Part shown: positions 52,650 to 61,195 of the stretch, piece after piece
How positions within the stretch are numbered: the stretch's first letter is position 1
How the letters are laid out: each line of letters starts with the position of its first letter
Assembly: GCF_009650605.1 (NCBI RefSeq)
Contig: NZ_WAJT01000004.1
Location: 186,001-250,000 of the forward strand
DNA length: 64,000 bases
Direction of reading: 5' to 3'
From: Labrenzia sp. CE80
Lineage (GTDB): Bacteria > Pseudomonadota > Alphaproteobacteria > Rhizobiales > Stappiaceae
Notes under the pieces: generated by a model
What the model saw: the letters and a program-made list of their open reading frames with translations, nothing else
Databases searched by the model: none
What the model was told of the DNA's origin: nothing
Position numbers and translations under genes: made by a program

Positions 52650-53696
52650 ATGACAATGCGCCTTTCTGCTGTCCGGAAGACCTTCGGATCCCACGCCGCC
52701 CTTGATGATGTGTCCCTTGAGATCGATACCGGCGATTTCTTCGTCGTTCTCGGTCCTTCCGGCTGCGGAAAATCGACGCTTCTGCGTGCGATTGCCGGGC
52801 TCGAGCCGATCGACAGTGGCGACATTCACCTAGCCGGCACGCCGGTGGCGGGCAATGGGCTGCATCAGCCGCCGGAAGCGCGCAATGTGGGCGTGGTGTT
52901 TCAGTCCTATGCGCTTTGGCCGCATATGAGCGTGCGGCAGAACGTGGCCTTTCCTCTGGAGACGGCAAAGCAGGCCGCAACTTATGTGACGGCGCGGACG
53001 AACAACTGCCTCGAGACGGTCGAACTGACATCCTTTGCCGATCGCAAGCCGGCGGATCTCTCAGGCGGCCAGCGGCAGCGCGTGGCGCTGGCCCGCTGTC
53101 TGGCGCAGGGGGCGAAAACCGTGCTCATGGACGAGCCGCTGGCGAACCTTGACCCGCATCTACGCAGTGCGATGGAAGAGGAACTGGCCGAGTTTCACAA
53201 GAAGAGCGGTTCGACGACCCTGTTCATCACCCACGACCAGCGCGAAGCCATGGCGCTTGCCGACAAGGTCGCGCTGATGTGGGACGGCAAGGTGCTGCAG
53301 GCAGACACGCCCGAGGGGCTTTATGACCGGCCGGTGAACGAACGTGTGGCGGGCTTCATTGGCCGCAGCACGATCCTTTCAGGCGAAATCCTCGCCGTAC
53401 GCGGTGAACGCGCGCTGGTATCTTTGGCGGGTCACGCGGTTGAAATTCCCTGCCCGCCGGAAGCGGAAACCGGCATGGCCCGGATCATTGTCCGGCCGGA
53501 ACACGTGCGCACGACAGGCGAGGACCGGGAGCTGGAGACGGTCGTTGACCGCGTCACTTATCGCGGCGGCTTCTGGGAAGCCAATGTGCGGCTCGACGGG
53601 CAAGAGCAGGCGGTTCTGGTCAATATCCCGCACAAGGCAGCTGCCGGCGACAGCCTGGCGATTTCCATCGACGGCGGCTGGGTGCTGCCAGCCTAG
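52650..53696 (+). CDS. ABC transporter ATP-binding protein, Fe/spermidine/phosphonate type
   Basis: The 348-residue ATPase has Walker A GPSGCGKST, Q-loop VVFQSYALWPHMSV, signature LSGGQRQRVALAR, Walker B VLMDEPLANLDPHL, FITHDQREAMALADKVALM and a C-terminal TOBE domain (about 270-345). This belongs to the FbpC/PotA/UgpC group. No permease or binding protein is adjacent on this strand. A fused permease and a binding protein of the same transporter class are encoded at 55333-58195 on the opposite strand, and I infer they are its partners. The ATG at 52656 is an alternative start. Confidence 0.88.
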   Translation: MTMRLSAVRKTFGSHAALDDVSLEIDTGDFFVVLGPSGCGKSTLLRAIAGLEPIDSGDIHLAGTPVAGNGLHQPPEARNVGVVFQSYALWPHMSVRQNVAFPLETAKQAATYVTARTNNCLETVELTSFADRKPADLSGGQRQRVALARCLAQGAKTVLMDEPLANLDPHLRSAMEEELAEFHKKSGSTTLFITHDQREAMALADKVALMWDGKVLQADTPEGLYDRPVNERVAGFIGRSTILSGEILAVRGERALVSLAGHAVEIPCPPEAETGMARIIVRPEHVRTTGEDRELETVVDRVTYRGGFWEANVRLDGQEQAVLVNIPHKAAAGDSLAISIDGGWVLPA

Positions 53697-53705
53697 AGCA
53701 TCATT

Positions 53706-53894
53706 TTAAACCTGGAAAATGTCCTCAATCCTTTTCCCGAAACACTGCGCTATCGCAAAGGCGAGAGGCAGGCTGGGGTCGTATTTGCCGTTTTCTATCG
53801 AAATGACTGTTTGACGGGATACCTGCAGGCGGCTGCCCAGTTCAGCCTGCGACCAGCCGTTTTCCTGGCGCAGTTCCTTCAGGCAGTTCTTCAT
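53706..53894 (-). CDS. Small XRE/Cro-type HTH regulator
   Basis: The 62-residue protein is a bare helix-turn-helix: MKNCLKELRQENGWSQAELGSRLQVSRQTVISIENGKYDPSLPLAFAIAQCFGKRIEDIFQV. This compact type (as in many Gram-positive and proteobacterial pairs) usually lies next to a small membrane protein and represses the operon. Its ATG overlaps the stop of the upstream membrane-protein gene (ATGA), showing translational coupling. A TGTAAAG-N4-CTTTACA palindrome upstream of that gene is its likely operator. Confidence 0.87.
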   Translation of the reverse strand: MKNCLKELRQENGWSQAELGSRLQVSRQTVISIENGKYDPSLPLAFAIAQCFGKRIEDIFQV

Positions 53895-54265
53895 GTATAT
53901 CGGGCCTGATTGATGATCACCGTAACTGCCCAAAGAGCTCCCATGACGGGCCAGACGGCAAACATGGACAATTGCGGAAAGCCGACATTTTCCAGAAAGC
54001 CATAGCTCATCGATAGAAGTCCGGTGCCAGCAAAGGCAACGGCAAGTGCTTCGAGTTGGATCCTGCGTTGCAATTCATCAATGCGGAGGACGTTGCGGAC
54101 CAGAACGATAGCGATGGGGATCAGCGTCGGTACTGGAGCAAGAGACGTCAAGTACCAGGTCGTGCTGCCATGTGCCTGAGTCTGCACCAGTGTCAGGCTG
54201 ATCGCGAGAACGACTGCATAGACCAGAAAAGTTGCTGCCAATTCGATGAACATGCGTCGGGTCAC
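53891..54265 (-). CDS. Small membrane protein paired with XRE regulator
   Basis: The 124-residue protein has four hydrophobic segments (FIELAATFLVYAVVLAISLTLV, YLTSLAPVPTLIPIAIVLVRNVL, ALAVAFAGTGLLSMSYGFLENVG, LSMFAVWPVMGALWAVTVIIN) and little else. It is translationally coupled to the XRE gene. Such membrane-HTH pairs are widespread and poorly understood; sensing at the membrane with release of the HTH protein is one proposal, not shown here. Confidence 0.75.
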   Translation of the reverse strand: MTRRMFIELAATFLVYAVVLAISLTLVQTQAHGSTTWYLTSLAPVPTLIPIAIVLVRNVLRIDELQRRIQLEALAVAFAGTGLLSMSYGFLENVGFPQLSMFAVWPVMGALWAVTVIINQARYT

Positions 54266-54287
54266 AAGAAACTCCTATTGGATATGC

Positions 54288-54307
54288 ATGTAAAGTAACC
54301 TTTACAT
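54288..54307. promoter_or_regulatory. Candidate XRE operator ATGTAAAG-N4-CTTTACAT
   Basis: Perfect 8-bp arms are separated by TAAC, 23 bp upstream of the membrane-protein start. A further CTTTACA half-site lies near 54332. The symmetry is seen; the regulator is inferred from position. Confidence 0.55.
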
Positions 54308-54474
54308 ATCTGAGCAAAACTAAATGTCAAGCTTGCTTTACACTGGCGGCGAGCGACCGAAGCAGATGTAAGACTCGGTGATCAAGGCGAAGGGGGCTAC
54401 AGTTTGGGCTTGCAACTGGTTTCCTTGTAAGGCGTGTTATTTAGAAATTCGAAGTTTCTAAAAAGGTTTGAGAG

Positions 54475-55287
54475 ATGTCTCTTAGCGACAAAGCCCTCTT
54501 TGAGGTGACCGATGCGAATCGGAAAGCCTGGGACGAATCTGCACCACTGCACAAGGCAACCGGCGATTGGGCCGATCTAAAAAACGCCTTTGAAGCAGGC
54601 AACCACATTGTGTTTGACCCAACTGCGACCGGCGTGCTGAACGACATTGGTATCGCGGGCAAGTCTTGTGTGCAGATTTGTTGCAACAATGGACGGGAGC
54701 TTTTGTCGCTCAAGTCGATGGGCGCTACCCGGTGTTTGGGAATTGATCAGTCGCAAGCGTTTCTGGAACAGGCAAGGGAGCTGAACAGTGCAGCTGGATA
54801 CGATTGCGCTTTTATTTCGGCTGATATTTATGCGCTGCCGGAAAATGTTCCTGCCGACTTTGATGTAGGTTTGATCACGATTGGCGTGTTGAACTGGATG
54901 CCGGATCTTGTTCGTTTCTTTTCAGTTGTCTCGCAACTTCTACGACCAGGTGGGACTCTGTTTATCTACGAAACGCATCCCTTTCTGGAAATGTTTGAGC
55001 CAGGTGCTGCAGATCCGTTTTCGCCATCGGTTTCCTATTTTCGTCGTGAGCCCGTCGTTGACAGCGCCCCCATTGTCTATGACGGCAATCAAGGCGGCGA
55101 GGGCAGCGAGAATTATTGGTATGTGCATACGCTTGCAGCTATCCTGAATGCTGCGATTGATGCGGGGTTCAAATACCGGCTCATGCAGGAATATTCGCAT
55201 TCAAACCGGGAAGTAGACTATGCTATTTACGAGACCCGCGATGTGAAAATCCCGATGTGTTACGCTTTGGTTCTTGAGTTGGGTTGA
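54475..55287 (+). CDS. Class I SAM-dependent methyltransferase
   Basis: The 270-residue protein has motif I in GKSCVQICCNNGRELLSLKSMG (NNGRE replacing the usual GxGxG), the acidic residue in CLGIDQSQAFLEQAREL, ISADIYALPENVPADFDVGLITIGVLNWMPDL and LRPGGTLFIYETHPFLEMFEP. The ICCNNGRELL variant is typical of a recognisable SAM-methyltransferase subgroup. Substrate unknown. It stands alone; no terminator is clear. The start is ATG with AGGTTTGAGAG upstream. Confidence 0.85.
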   Translation: MSLSDKALFEVTDANRKAWDESAPLHKATGDWADLKNAFEAGNHIVFDPTATGVLNDIGIAGKSCVQICCNNGRELLSLKSMGATRCLGIDQSQAFLEQARELNSAAGYDCAFISADIYALPENVPADFDVGLITIGVLNWMPDLVRFFSVVSQLLRPGGTLFIYETHPFLEMFEPGAADPFSPSVSYFRREPVVDSAPIVYDGNQGGEGSENYWYVHTLAAILNAAIDAGFKYRLMQEYSHSNREVDYAIYETRDVKIPMCYALVLELG

Positions 55288-55332
55288 GCGCCAGTAAGCA
55301 CGCACTGGGCCAAGGTTAATCCTGCCTCAGAT

Positions 55333-57033
55333 TTAGCTGCGCCAGGGGATGGTTCCGGCTGGCACCTTTTTGGTGAGTGCGTTCATCGCCACCATGATGA
55401 CGATGGTTGCCAGGACCACCACGACCGACATGGCGGCTGCCAGCGTGGTGTAGCCGCCGTCTTCATAGTTGAAGATGGTTGTGCCGATGGTCTCGTTTCC
55501 GGTCGACCACAAGAGGGCCGAGACGGTGACCTCGTTGTAGGCGGTCAGAAAGACGAGGATGCCGCCCGATGCTGCGGCAGGGGCGACGAGCGGTGCGAAG
55601 ATCTTGCGTATCCGACGGCCGAAGCCCGCACCCGAGACCCTGGCGGCATCTTCAAGGCTCATGTCCATCTGCAGGAAAGCCGCGACGACAGGCTTGAGGC
55701 CAACCGCGACAAAGCAGGAGACATAGGCGATCAGGATGATCCAGAGCGTGCCGTAAAGGGAGATGTTGATGATCGGCAATGGCTTGATGAACGCCAGGAT
55801 AAAGGCGATCGACATGACAAGGCCGGGGACGGCAAAGGCGATCTCTGCCTGCGATCCGGCGATCCCCGCCAGCAATCGCTGCCCTGCCTTGCGGCTGACG
55901 AGAAAGTAGCCGAGCAGGATCGAAAGACCGGCAATCACCAATGCGGCAAGTGTGGCAATGCCGGTGGAATTGGCGAAGGCCCTAAGTGTCACCGACTGGC
56001 GCCACAGGACCTCGGCGAAATTGCTCAAGGTCAGCGTTTCGAGCGACAGATCCAGTCCGTAGGTTTTGACCAGCGAGGTGGCCAAAAGAGAGGCTGCCGG
56101 CAACAACAGCACCGAAGCGACAAACAGCCAAAGTATTGCTTCGACCGGCAGGCGGTGCTTGCCAAGAGCAATGTCGAGCGGTGCCTGAGGCAGGCCGACC
56201 AGAGCCGAGCGCATGCGTTTTTGCAGGACCGTCTGGATGACGATGGCGACCAGGGCGACCAGTGCGAGAATGACGGAGATGATCGCCACATTGGGCAGGA
56301 CGTCCGGACCGAAGCTTGCCAGCCGCCGCCAGACCAGTACCGGCAGCGTTGTGTAGCGGGCGGGAATGCCGATGAGGGCGTTGATGCCGAAGTTGCCGAG
56401 CGCGGCAACAAAGGCGAGGGCAAAGCCTGCCATCAGCGCGGGCGACAGCAGCGGCAGCGTGATCTTGATCAGCATACGCGTGGCGCCCGAGCCGCTGACA
56501 CGGGCGGCATCGGACAGCTCGCGCGGGAAGGATCTGAGCGCTGCGCGGACCAGAAGAAACACCAGCGGGCTGTGCTGCAGCGTCAGGAGCAGCACCAGGC
56601 CCTCTCGGGAATAAAGCGGGTGATCCGAGCCGAGTTCCGGGGCGATGGAGAGCCAGCGCAGCACGGGGCTTGCCGGGCCGAGTGCCTGGATCCAGGCGAT
56701 TGCGGTTACATGGGGCGGGATCATCATCGGCAGCAAGATCAAGAAGACAAGAAGCCCCTTGGCGCGCACGTTGGTGAGGCCGATGACAAGGGCAAGTGCT
56801 GTGCCGAGAATGGTCGCGAAAAGAGCCGAAAGCGCACTGCTTTCCAGAGAATGCCAAAGTGCCCGGAGGACGGACCGGCTTTGCAGGGCCTCGAGAAGGG
56901 GCGCAATATTCAGGTTGCCTTCTGCCGTCAGGCCAATCTTGAACAGGAGCAGCAGGGGCAGGCCGCAGATCGCCGTGATCGCGAGGACGAGAAACACGAG
57001 GGTCAGGCGTTCTGTGCGGAAGATGGCGGTCAT
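55333..57033 (-). CDS. Fused ABC transporter permease, FbpB type
   Basis: A two-lobed permease of about 566 residues with around twelve membrane segments and two coupling loops (FPRELSDAARVSGSGATRMLIKITLPLLSPAL and MSLEDAARVSGAGFGRRIRKIFAPLVAPA). This duplicated form is typical of Fe(III), thiamine and 2-aminoethylphosphonate importers. The frame is open to 57108; the ATG at 57033 (MTAIFRTERLTLVF) is the most family-like start, but its ribosome site is weak. The binding-protein gene is upstream on the same strand, with stem-loops between. The ATPase is likely the one at 52650. Confidence 0.88.
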   Translation of the reverse strand: MTAIFRTERLTLVFLVLAITAICGLPLLLLFKIGLTAEGNLNIAPLLEALQSRSVLRALWHSLESSALSALFATILGTALALVIGLTNVRAKGLLVFLILLPMMIPPHVTAIAWIQALGPASPVLRWLSIAPELGSDHPLYSREGLVLLLTLQHSPLVFLLVRAALRSFPRELSDAARVSGSGATRMLIKITLPLLSPALMAGFALAFVAALGNFGINALIGIPARYTTLPVLVWRRLASFGPDVLPNVAIISVILALVALVAIVIQTVLQKRMRSALVGLPQAPLDIALGKHRLPVEAILWLFVASVLLLPAASLLATSLVKTYGLDLSLETLTLSNFAEVLWRQSVTLRAFANSTGIATLAALVIAGLSILLGYFLVSRKAGQRLLAGIAGSQAEIAFAVPGLVMSIAFILAFIKPLPIINISLYGTLWIILIAYVSCFVAVGLKPVVAAFLQMDMSLEDAARVSGAGFGRRIRKIFAPLVAPAAASGGILVFLTAYNEVTVSALLWSTGNETIGTTIFNYEDGGYTTLAAAMSVVVVLATIVIMVAMNALTKKVPAGTIPWRS

Positions 57034-57130
57034 GAAGCGGCGATCAGAAGCGTGGGTGGTGGGCGTGATCAGGGCGTTCCTGGGAACGAGGAACCAAGGC
57101 TGGCACACGGTTTCGGCGCCTTGCGTCCCG

Positions 57131-57190
57131 GTTTTCTCAGGCTAAGCCTCAGAAAACGTACAGCGGCGCAGGGTGTTGCCCGCGCCGCTG
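57131..57190 (-). other. Two stem-loops between binding-protein and permease genes
   Basis: CAGCGGCGC pairs with GCGCCGCTG (57161-57169 with 57182-57190), with an inner GGG/CCC. GTTTTCT-c-AGGC pairs with GCCT-c-AGAAAAC (57131-57157). They probably give partial termination or 3' protection of the binding-protein mRNA. Confidence 0.65.
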
Positions 57191-57211
57191 GCTTAGTTTT
57201 TGAGAGGCCGA

Positions 57212-58195
57212 TCAGCCGCCGAAGATCTCGGTGAACTTCATCTTGTTGGCAGCGTCGGATTCCAGAGCAGCAGCCGGATCGAAGTCCATCAGCTTGATGT
57301 CTTCGCGCGCGGGGAAGCCTTCAGGACCAGCAACAGCCGGGTGTGCCGGCAGGTAACCCTGAGACGAGGCCAGCTTCTGGCCTTCTTCGGAGATCAGGAA
57401 GTCAACGAAAGCCTTGGCAGCGTCCGGGTTCTGAGCGGTGGAGAGGATCGCGACCGGCTCGGTGACAGCAGAAACGCCTTCTTCCGGGAAAACGAACTCA
57501 ACCGGAGCGCCTTCCAGCTTGTTGCGGATCGGCAGGAAGTCAACGACGAAGCCATAGAGCTTTTCACCGCCGGCAACAGCCTTGTAGGTGCCGCCGTTGC
57601 CGCCCTTCGGGTTGGCGCCCTGGTCAGCCAGGCCTTCGTAGTATGCCCAGCCGAGATCCGGGTTGGACGTCAGAGCGGCCATGTGGATGGTGGCGGCGCC
57701 GGATGTCAGCGGCGACGGCATGGCGATCTTGCCCTTTGCGTCGGCCTCCAGCAGATCCTTGTAGGAGGTCGGCTTGATCGGCGCATTGGTGTTGTAAACG
57801 ATGCCGGTGGTGATCAGCTTCGTGGAGAAATAGGTCTTGTCGTCGTCCATGATCGCAGGATCATAGGCGGAAACGTCAGCACCTTCATGCGCCATCAGGC
57901 GGCCTTCGGCCTTGAGGCCTTCCATGGTGACCATGTCGGCGATGAGGAGCAGGTCAGGCTTGGGAGCGCCAGCTTCGAACTCAGCGCGCAGCTTTGCCAT
58001 GATCTTGGTGGTGCCGTCGCGGACCCACTCGACTTCAACGCCCGGGTTTGCGGCGGAGAATGCGTCGACGGTTGCCTGCGCGTCCTTGTTCGGCTGGGAG
58101 GTGTAGAGCACCAGCTTGCCGGAAACGTCGGCTGCGAAGGACTGGCCGGTGGCAGCTGCAAGCATCGTGGCTGCAATGAGAAGCTTTTTCATCAT
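57212..58195 (-). CDS. ABC transporter substrate-binding protein, Fe(III)/phosphonate type
   Basis: The 327-residue protein has a signal peptide (MKKLLIAATMLAAATGQSFAAD) and the SBP family 1 ferric-type fold: GKLVLYTSQPNKDAQATVDAFSAANPGVEVEWVRDGTTKIMAKL, PDLLLIADMVTMEGLKAEGRL and FPEEGVSAVTEPVAIL. The tandem tyrosines expected for FbpA iron coordination are not obvious in the C-lobe. Aminoethylphosphonate or another organic substrate is therefore as likely as iron. It heads the minus-strand operon with the fused permease. AGGATCCTCATGATG encloses two possible ATG starts. Confidence 0.88.
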   Translation of the reverse strand: MMKKLLIAATMLAAATGQSFAADVSGKLVLYTSQPNKDAQATVDAFSAANPGVEVEWVRDGTTKIMAKLRAEFEAGAPKPDLLLIADMVTMEGLKAEGRLMAHEGADVSAYDPAIMDDDKTYFSTKLITTGIVYNTNAPIKPTSYKDLLEADAKGKIAMPSPLTSGAATIHMAALTSNPDLGWAYYEGLADQGANPKGGNGGTYKAVAGGEKLYGFVVDFLPIRNKLEGAPVEFVFPEEGVSAVTEPVAILSTAQNPDAAKAFVDFLISEEGQKLASSQGYLPAHPAVAGPEGFPAREDIKLMDFDPAAALESDAANKMKFTEIFGG

Positions 58196-58511
58196 GAGGA
58201 TCCTCGTAGAATGCGTGCCGCAGAGGGATGCGACTGGGAGGCGCTCTAGCAGCCTTTCATGACAGTTTAAGTAAGGCGTCTTTGGGTTTTGACGATATTA
58301 TTAGCTGGCTAATTTTCTTGTTTCAGTCACAGGTTGAAGTTTGCCGTGTGGCAATTTTCACCGATAGTCGGCGGTGCGATTGGCGACTGACCCTGGAAAA
58401 TGCAAAAGAGCGCGCAAGGTTGGATTAGGCAATTGCCGGAATGCGGTCGCATGGGCTATCACTCCGCAACCAAGAAATTCCCAAACGAAACTATAGTGAA
58501 AGGAAGCACCC
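58196..58511. other. Intergenic region, binding-protein gene / gnd
   Basis: This 316-bp divergent region has an AT-rich part at 58290-58330. It should hold the promoters of the ABC operon and of gnd. I see no gene, no Fur/Irr-type box and no strong palindrome. Confidence 0.4.
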
Positions 58512-59945
58512 ATGGCCGAAGCAGTTACTGGCTCAGCCGAAGTTGGATTGATCGGGCTGGGCACGATGGGTGGCAACCTGGCGCTGAACATTGCGGAAAA
58601 CGGCTTTTCAATTGCCGTCTTCAACCGCACGGCGGACAAGGTCGACAGCTTTCATGCCTCTGCCGGTGCTCTGGCGGACAAGATTGTCCCGACAAAGACG
58701 CTGAAAGATTTCGTGGCGGCCATCAAGAGCCCGCGCGCGATCATCCTGATGGTGCCTGCCGGTGATGCCGTGGACGCCCAGATTGCTGCCCTTCGTCCGC
58801 TGCTGGATCCGCAGGACCTGATCATCGACGCAGGCAATGCCAACTATCACGACACCAACCGCCGGGACGAAGAAGCAAAAGCAGCCGGCGCTCGCTTCAT
58901 GGGCATCGGTGTCTCCGGTGGTGAAGAAGGTGCCCGCTTCGGCCCGTCGATCATGGCCGGTGGCCCTGTCGATGGCTGGGATCAAGTCGGTCATGTCCTG
59001 GAGGCGATCTCCGCAAAGCATGGCGACGTGCCCTGTGCCGCGCATCTGGGAGAAGCTGGCGCAGGTCATCTGGTCAAGACCGTTCACAACGGCATCGAAT
59101 ATGCCGACATGCAGATGATCGCGGAAGTCTATGGCGTCATGCGCGATGGCTTCGGCATGACGTCTGCCGAGATCGCCGAAGTCTTCGAAGGCTGGAACGG
59201 CGGCATCCTGCAGTCCTACCTGATTGAAATTTCCGGCAAGGTTGCCCGCGCGACCGATCCTGAGACGGGCCGCCCGATGCTGGACATCATTCTGGACAAG
59301 GCGGGTCAGAAGGGCACAGGCCGCTGGACCGCGATTGAAGCCTTGATGCTAGGCACACCAGCCAGCGCCATCGAGGCCGCTGTTGCCGCGCGCAATCTTT
59401 CCGCACGTCTGGATGAACGCACAAAGGGCGAGGCGGTGTTCGGCGCCGCGCCTCAGGCTTCCGACAAGGCCGTGATCGCAACCCAGATGTTGGAAGCCGC
59501 GCTCGTTGCGGGCAAGATCATTTGCTATGCGCAGGGCTTCGGCCTGATCCTCGAAGCGGCCAAACAGTATGGCTGGGCCATGCCTTTGCCGGAGATCGCC
59601 AAGATCTGGCGTGAAGGCTGCATCATCCGCTCTGCCATGTTGAACGACATGGCGGATGCGTTGGCGGAAGATCCGTCCCGCAACCTGATGCTTGCGCCGT
59701 TCTTCTCGACCAAGCTGAGCGAGACTCACGACGCGCTGCGCAAGGTCGTTGCGGAAGGCGCGCTGAAAGGCCTGCCGGTTCCAGCGCTTTCTGCCGCGCT
59801 GTCCTACTTTGACATCATGCGGACGGAACGCTCGACTGCGAACATGCTCCAGGGCCAGCGTGACTTCTTTGGCGCTCATGGTTTTGAGCGCACCGACAAG
59901 GACGGATCCGGCTACCACGGGCCTTGGGCCATGAACGCCAGCTGA
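58512..59945 (+). CDS. gnd: 6-Phosphogluconate dehydrogenase, decarboxylating
   Basis: The 477-residue enzyme has the NADP-binding motif GLIGLGTMGGNLALNIAENG, the active-site GVSGGEEGARFGPSIMAGG, VHNGIEYADMQMIAE with the catalytic lysine/histidine region, and KAGQKGTGRWTAIEALMLG. It converts 6-phosphogluconate to ribulose 5-phosphate and CO2, giving NADPH in the pentose phosphate pathway. The length is typical of the long Gnd form. The last codons and stop are the first unit of a three-copy 28-30 bp tandem repeat, and a terminator follows. Confidence 0.96.
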   Translation: MAEAVTGSAEVGLIGLGTMGGNLALNIAENGFSIAVFNRTADKVDSFHASAGALADKIVPTKTLKDFVAAIKSPRAIILMVPAGDAVDAQIAALRPLLDPQDLIIDAGNANYHDTNRRDEEAKAAGARFMGIGVSGGEEGARFGPSIMAGGPVDGWDQVGHVLEAISAKHGDVPCAAHLGEAGAGHLVKTVHNGIEYADMQMIAEVYGVMRDGFGMTSAEIAEVFEGWNGGILQSYLIEISGKVARATDPETGRPMLDIILDKAGQKGTGRWTAIEALMLGTPASAIEAAVAARNLSARLDERTKGEAVFGAAPQASDKAVIATQMLEAALVAGKIICYAQGFGLILEAAKQYGWAMPLPEIAKIWREGCIIRSAMLNDMADALAEDPSRNLMLAPFFSTKLSETHDALRKVVAEGALKGLPVPALSAALSYFDIMRTERSTANMLQGQRDFFGAHGFERTDKDGSGYHGPWAMNAS

Positions 59946-60010
59946 GCTGGCTTGGGGGCCATGAACGCCAGCTAAGCTGGCTTGGGGGGCGATGAACGCC
60001 GGCTAGGCTG
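59923..60010 (+). repeat. Three tandem 28-30 bp repeats spanning the gnd stop codon
   Basis: The unit CTTGGG(GG)CC-ATGAACGCCAGCT-n-AGCTGG occurs at 59923-59950, 59951-59980 and 59981-60010. The first copy encodes the gnd C-terminus and stop. The first two contain the palindrome GCCAGCT-n-AGCTGGC, so the RNA would form a row of small hairpins. The last copy has diverged. Confidence 0.85.
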
Positions 60011-60041
60011 ACGTCGGTCACAATGGACAAATTCAAAAGGA

Positions 60042-60065
60042 AAGGCCGGAGCGATCCGGCCTTTT
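60042..60065 (+). terminator. Terminator of gnd
   Basis: A perfect 9-bp stem (AAGGCCGGA with TCCGGCCTT) with loop GCGA is followed by TT. Confidence 0.85.
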
Positions 60066-60220
60066 CGCGTTTAGAGGGTGGTCAAAGGGCGCGGGTCTTA
60101 ACTTAACTTGAACAGAGATGTTGATCTGCCGGCCATTCGCTGTGAAAAGGCCCGTGAATTCTCACGCAATCGACTGCCTGATCGCCTTTTGACCCGAAAG
60201 CCCGCCTGGAGCCGCGCCAC

Positions 60221-61144
60221 ATGACCATCTCCCACCTTGTTACCCATTCGGGCGGTTTTCACGCGGACGAAATGCTGTCTTCGGTCGTGCTGACAAGGCT
60301 CTATCCCGATGCGAAGCTGACGCGGACGCGGGACCGGCAGTGGATTACACCAGCTGCGGACAAGATTATCTATGATGTCGGCGGGGCCTATGATGCGGAA
60401 GCGCAGATCTTTGATCATCACCAGAGGCCTGGCCCGCTGCGTGAGGACGAGCAGCCTTTCAGCTCCTTCGGCCTGATCTGGAAACACTATGGTCGTGCCT
60501 ATCTGGCGGCGATGGATGTACCCGAGCAGGACATTGAGGAGATTCATGGCTCGTTTGACGAAAAATTCGTGCTGCCGATCGACCTTCTGGACAATGGCGC
60601 GATGGATCCGTCCGTGGCCGGTCCGTTGTCCGCCCTGACATTGCCGTCGCTTCTGGGCAGCCTGAAACCGGTCTTTGATGATGCGTCGCCGACAGCGGAT
60701 GATGATGGGTTTTTTGCAGCTCTGCCAATTGCCCGCAGCTTTGTCGAAGCGTTTATCGGCAACCTTGCTGCGAAGTATCGTGCTCAGACCATTGTGCTGG
60801 ATGCTATTGCAAAGGCTGGCACGTCACCGATCCTCGAGCTGCCAATGGGCATGCCATTTCGCTCCGCTTTGGATAAGGCGGAGGCCAACCACATTCTCTT
60901 CATGGTCAATCCGCGCGGCGATGACTGGGCGCTGAACGGCATCAAACTGTCGAGTGATACCTTTGATCAACGGGCGGATCTGCCTGCTGCATGGGCGGGT
61001 CTGACGGATTCGACTCTGGAAGAGGCGTGCGGCGTCAAGGGCGCGAAGTTCTGCCACAACGCCCGCTTCATCGCGGTGGCCGACTCCCGCGAAGCTATCC
61101 TTAAGATGGCCGAGCTTGCGGTGAAGGAAGTTCAGCAAGCCTGA
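60221..61144 (+). CDS. MYG1-family DHH-like metal-dependent hydrolase
   Basis: The 307-residue protein shows the MYG1/UPF0160 pattern: VTHSGGFHADEMLSSVVLTRLYPDA, YDVGGAYDAEAQIFDHHQRPG and later LPIDLLDNGAMDP and GLTDSTLEEACGVKGAKFCHNARFIAVADSREAI. The histidine/aspartate motifs match a DHH-type metal site. The eukaryotic relative MYG1 is a 3'-5' RNA exonuclease of mitochondria and nucleus. The bacterial role is unknown. It stands alone between gnd and a decayed LysR gene; the preceding 70 bp are unremarkable. Confidence 0.9.
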   Translation: MTISHLVTHSGGFHADEMLSSVVLTRLYPDAKLTRTRDRQWITPAADKIIYDVGGAYDAEAQIFDHHQRPGPLREDEQPFSSFGLIWKHYGRAYLAAMDVPEQDIEEIHGSFDEKFVLPIDLLDNGAMDPSVAGPLSALTLPSLLGSLKPVFDDASPTADDDGFFAALPIARSFVEAFIGNLAAKYRAQTIVLDAIAKAGTSPILELPMGMPFRSALDKAEANHILFMVNPRGDDWALNGIKLSSDTFDQRADLPAAWAGLTDSTLEEACGVKGAKFCHNARFIAVADSREAILKMAELAVKEVQQA

Positions 61145-61195
61145 TTTGCAGATAGTCGAGGCCGCAGCTGTTTGGGCTAGGGTGGGAGCGCGGGC

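Noticed and set aside
57212..58195. Naming the binding protein FbpA (ferric iron)
   Set aside because: The adjacent tyrosines that coordinate iron are not evident and no iron-responsive box was found, so the ligand is left open.
57200..58249. 349-codon plus-strand frame
   Set aside because: Antisense to the binding-protein gene, which has a signal peptide and SBP motifs.
59923..60010. Tandem repeats considered as a CRISPR array
   Set aside because: Units are directly adjacent with no spacers and derive from the gnd end.
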